Of a DNA stretch of 37,733 bases, positions 34,173-37,733 are shown piece after piece (the first letter of the stretch is position 1; the number at the start of each line of letters is the position of its first letter). The notes under the pieces are model-generated. The model was given only the letters and a program-made list of their open reading frames with translations. It was not told the DNA's origin and searched no databases. A program made the translations under genes and the position numbers. The DNA lies in NCBI GenBank assembly GCA_030065975.1, contig JASJCN010000013.1:1-37733 (forward strand), written 5' to 3'. Source of the stretch: Myxococcota bacterium. Its GTDB lineage: Bacteria > Myxococcota_A > UBA9160 > UBA6930.

Positions 34173-37100
34173 CTAGAAGGTGTACCGGATGCGGAGGAAG
34201 ACCTCGTCGCGCTGCCGGATCGCCGACAGGCCGTTCTCGACGAAGCTCGAGTTGCGCGTCGAACCCTGCAGGTTCGGCGGCGTACCCAGCGGCCGGATCT
34301 CGGCGCTTCGCTCCTCGAAGCGTCCCGCGAAGAACGCCACGCCGAAGCTCGCCGAGAACGCCTCGTTGAACCGGTAGGTGATCGAGGGCAGCAGCGCGCT
34401 CGAGTTCGACGAGAAGTCGTACACCATCACCAGGTTCGGAAGCAGGCGGTCCTGGAAGTAGCCCGTGCTCACCGCGAAGGTCATGAACACGTTCCAGGGG
34501 CCGTTCGCCGCGTGGCCCTTCGTGTGGCCGTTGATGTACTGGAAGAACCACTGACTGTTGAAGAAGAAGGTCCGGTTCGCGTTCAGGAAGTTGATGAACG
34601 TGGGCCGGTCCACCGACACGGTCAGGTTCCAGAGATCGACGTCCTCGTTGCCGTCGATCTCGTCGACGGAGCCGAAGGGCTGATCCTCGATCCAGGTGAA
34701 CTCGAAGCTCCAGTTGGACTTGGTGGTGTCCTCGGCGAAGTCCACCGAGACGCCCAGCACGTTGCGCTTCTCGTAGCGGAGGATCGCCTCGCCACCGCCG
34801 GCCCAGATGAAGTCCCGGCGCCCGAAGCGGCCGTTGCCGCCCGCCCTCAGGTCCGGACGGGTCTGGCCGGTGATCGCCAACACGCCCGTCACGGCCGAGC
34901 AGAACTGCACCACCCGGAACGAGCAGCCGTTCCGGCGCAGCGGCCGATTGGGATCGAAGTTCGTCTTCTGGATCGGCTCACCGGCTGCGGCCTGGGAGTT
35001 GATCACCAGGGTCATCAGGTAGTTCCACGACAGCACCGCCATCTCCGAGCGGAAGCGCTGGCCCGTGAACGGATGCACGCGCTGGATCAGGATCTGCTGG
35101 GCCCCGTTGGCGAAGCCCGCGGGGTAGCCCTGGGGGACGCCGACCGAGGCTGAGCCTCCCGTCGTGGATCCGTCCTTGTTGATCGTGTAGCCCGGGTCAC
35201 CGGGTCCCCGACAGCCGGGCAGGATGAAGGCTCGGCCGCGCTCGAAGCGGGTACACGCGGCGTTCTGATCGAACCCGACGGTCCCGGGCTGCTTGCCGAT
35301 GAACGTGTCCCAGCGGATGCCGAAGGTCGCGTCCTGGGCATTCGGCCACGAGATCAGCAGGGCGCTCACTTCGGCGTTGAGCAGGTCGATGCCTTGCGTA
35401 TCGCAGTCCGTCGAATAGAACGGGCCGCAACCCAGCAGGGCCTCCTGCTCATCGGTCAGGAACTGGTTCACCCCGAGCGCACCCAGCAGACCCGCGGTCG
35501 GAGACGCGGGGCCGTCCTGGGGGTCGATGGAGAGCGGAACCAGGGGCGTCGGCAGACAGGCACCGCCACAAGCCGGGGCCCCCGGAGGCAGGCCGATCCC
35601 GATGTTGAACCCTGCCGCCATGAACGGAAAGATGTCGTCCGGCGTGCCCTGGATCCCGTCTGGCCCGCCCAACGCCGCGAAGCCGTTCGCCGTGAGCCCT
35701 GCGAGGGCGTGGAAGACGGTGCCCGTGACGTTGCCCGTCTGGCCTGCGAGCGCGGCGCCGAAAGCCTCCGCGATGGGGAAGCCGGCCGCCAGCGCGCGAC
35801 TGTTGAACACCGACTGGCCACAAGAGGTGAGATCCAGGGTCGAGAAGCCGACCGAGCCCGCGCACACCACGGCGAAGAGCTGCTGGTTCAGGCTGTGCTT
35901 CTCGAGGGCCTCGTCCGGTCGCAGACAGGCGTCCTCGAAGCCGCTGCGGCAGCGACCCTGGTTGCGCAGCTCCGTGCGCTCGCGCGGCCGACCCGTGAGC
36001 GGGTCGACGTTGCGCGAGTAGAGGAAGAGCCGGTCGACCCAGAAGCCGTCGTTGTAGCCGTACCAGTCGCTGATCGCGACGGAGAAGCGGTCCCAGCGGA
36101 ACTCGACGCGGGCGCCGATCTCGATGCCCTTGATGTTCTCCCACGGCTTGGGCGGCCGATCCTCACCGGCGATGCCGGCGCCCGCGAAGCCGTGGCCGAA
36201 GAGACCGAAGCGCTTGCTGCAGACCGGCAGCGGCGAGTAGGGCTCACCGCACTGGCCGAGGTCGGTGGGCTCGTGGGTGTCGAAGTTGAAGGCGACCTCG
36301 AGGCGCACGTCCTCGAGGGGTCCGACCTCGTAGAAGGACCAGACGCCGCGGGCGGCCCAGAGGGCGATGCGCGACTCCTCGAGGCTCGGCAGCGAGGCGA
36401 GGCCGAGGTCCTGCGGGTTGAATTGGTCCGTCGTGCGGAAGAGCTCGGTCTTGCCCCAGACGATGTTCTGCTTGCCGATGCGCAGCCACAGGCGGCTGTC
36501 GAACATCTCGAGGTCGAAGTAGAGCTCCTTCAGCTCCCGCCAGGTCTTCTGGCTCGCGCCGTGGTTCCAGGCCAGCTGGTCCTGGCTGAAGTTCTGGTCG
36601 TGGTTGTCGAAGTTCCCGGCCTCGAGCTCGCGGGTGAGGGCCGCCGAGGGATAGAAGAGACCCTGGGCCCGGTTCGAGATCCCCTCCTGGTTGAAGTTGA
36701 ACATCGGAGCGGGGCGGTAGGGGAGCGCAGCCGATCCACCCGCTCCGCCGAGCACCGGCACGTTCTTGTCCGTGGCCTTGAACGGGTTCGGGACGTTGCG
36801 CAGAGCGCCGATCTCGTCGGTCTCGCAGCGCGGGTCCCAGGGGCCGAGGACCCGGGTTCCGTTGCCGTTCACGCTGCCCTTGACCTTCTGGTGTCCGAAG
36901 ACGCAGCGGCTGCCGATGTAGCGCCGGAAGGTGTTGCCGGCCGGATCGTCCTCGGTTCCGAGCACGCCGTCGACGCCGGCGATGCCGAAGAAGCCCTCCA
37001 CACCGGAGATGAAGGGGAAGTCCACCGGCCTCTTCGGGTCCTCCGGAGCGACCAGCCGGTTGTTGAAGCCGAGCTTTTGGACGTCGCGGACGGCGTTGAA

Positions 37101-37532
37101 GCGTCGCACGTCGCCGAGGAACTGCGAGCCGGAGAAGCCCGAACGACGACCGTCAGACGCGTACTTCGGCAGACGCTTCGCCTCGTCGCCGTAGCTGTTC
37201 ACGCTCGGGAACATCCAGCAGCCGCGGCGCCACACGCAGTCGTAGCGGACCTCGACGCGCGAGAACGCGGACACGAGATCGAAGGGTCCGAAGCCATCGG
37301 GTGCGATGTCGGCTTCGATCTCGAGATTGAGCACGTGATACCACTGAGTGAGATCCCACTCGTTGGCACCCGTGAAGTCTTCCCAGATCGAGCGCACGGT
37401 CATCTCGTAGTAGCCGTGCACCTGCAGGCGCCCATCGAAGAACTCGAAGGCTTGTGCCTGCGTGGACGCAACCAGCACGGCCAACGCAACACCGAACGAT
37501 CGCATCCCGAAGGATGCGCGGACTCCCCTCAT
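34173..37532 (-). CDS. DUF1302 family outer-membrane-like protein, unusually long (1119 aa)
   Basis: Signal peptide FGVALAVLVASTQAQA-FEFFDGRLQVHGYYEMTVRSIWEDFTG; LWLRIGKQNIVWGKTELFRTTDQFNPQD; SD AGGAGG upstream. Confidence 0.85.
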   Translation of the reverse strand: MRGVRASFGMRSFGVALAVLVASTQAQAFEFFDGRLQVHGYYEMTVRSIWEDFTGANEWDLTQWYHVLNLEIEADIAPDGFGPFDLVSAFSRVEVRYDCVWRRGCWMFPSVNSYGDEAKRLPKYASDGRRSGFSGSQFLGDVRRFNAVRDVQKLGFNNRLVAPEDPKRPVDFPFISGVEGFFGIAGVDGVLGTEDDPAGNTFRRYIGSRCVFGHQKVKGSVNGNGTRVLGPWDPRCETDEIGALRNVPNPFKATDKNVPVLGGAGGSAALPYRPAPMFNFNQEGISNRAQGLFYPSAALTRELEAGNFDNHDQNFSQDQLAWNHGASQKTWRELKELYFDLEMFDSRLWLRIGKQNIVWGKTELFRTTDQFNPQDLGLASLPSLEESRIALWAARGVWSFYEVGPLEDVRLEVAFNFDTHEPTDLGQCGEPYSPLPVCSKRFGLFGHGFAGAGIAGEDRPPKPWENIKGIEIGARVEFRWDRFSVAISDWYGYNDGFWVDRLFLYSRNVDPLTGRPRERTELRNQGRCRSGFEDACLRPDEALEKHSLNQQLFAVVCAGSVGFSTLDLTSCGQSVFNSRALAAGFPIAEAFGAALAGQTGNVTGTVFHALAGLTANGFAALGGPDGIQGTPDDIFPFMAAGFNIGIGLPPGAPACGGACLPTPLVPLSIDPQDGPASPTAGLLGALGVNQFLTDEQEALLGCGPFYSTDCDTQGIDLLNAEVSALLISWPNAQDATFGIRWDTFIGKQPGTVGFDQNAACTRFERGRAFILPGCRGPGDPGYTINKDGSTTGGSASVGVPQGYPAGFANGAQQILIQRVHPFTGQRFRSEMAVLSWNYLMTLVINSQAAAGEPIQKTNFDPNRPLRRNGCSFRVVQFCSAVTGVLAITGQTRPDLRAGGNGRFGRRDFIWAGGGEAILRYEKRNVLGVSVDFAEDTTKSNWSFEFTWIEDQPFGSVDEIDGNEDVDLWNLTVSVDRPTFINFLNANRTFFFNSQWFFQYINGHTKGHAANGPWNVFMTFAVSTGYFQDRLLPNLVMVYDFSSNSSALLPSITYRFNEAFSASFGVAFFAGRFEERSAEIRPLGTPPNLQGSTRNSSFVENGLSAIRQRDEVFLRIRYTF

Positions 37533-37676
37533 GACCCCTCCTGCTACCCGAATTCCCGTTCAGGAACCCAGGTGCCCTTTCCCCTCGACCCGCCTTCGTT
37601 CCGGGATCCCTGTCGGGTGGTTGTGGAGTCCACCAGGCAGTGACCGTGAGTCCGAAACCCGGACGGGTCGCATGCA

Positions 37677-37705
37677 CATATACGCGGAACTGGGCGTCGC
37701 CACAA
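37677..37705 (-). promoter_or_regulatory. Candidate sigma70-type promoter for the DUF1302-DUF1329 transcript
   Basis: Minus strand TTGTGG-N17-TATATG, about 145 bp upstream of the start codon. Confidence 0.4.
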
Positions 37706-37733
37706 GCGCTATTGGCGATTCACCCATGACGCG

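Overview
GC-rich chromosomal window (probably an uncultured deltaproteobacterial/myxococcal-like lineage; taxonomy is inference) with tightly packed housekeeping and metabolic genes. In order: two ABC exporter half-transporters, a DHFR-family protein, an SDR, a PhyH dioxygenase, a lipoprotein, a PPi-type phosphofructokinase, a ParA-like ATPase, kdsB, a fused membrane/spermidine-synthase-like protein, a methyltransferase, an M20 peptidase, a haloalkane dehalogenase, purU, a metal-site-less metallo-beta-lactamase homologue, a rhomboid-TPR protein, a complete Alternative Complex III operon (actABCDEF, minus strand), two acyl-CoA dehydrogenases, a Trm112-like protein, a PAC2 protein, an OmpR/HK two-component pair and a DUF1329/DUF1302 pair. 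The most striking unexplained structure is at 29492-29948, between the convergent Trm112-like and PAC2 genes. It holds two inverted copies of a 165-nt element. Each copy is closed by its own perfect 16-bp stem; 4 of the 16 pairs differ between copies and all 4 are compensated. Each copy carries a GAGCGC-GNRA-GCGCTC hairpin (GAAA in one, GCAA in the other), 23-nt and 18-nt invariant blocks and a 12-nt invariant 3' tail. I propose this as a candidate new structured ncRNA (or structured-DNA mobile repeat) family.
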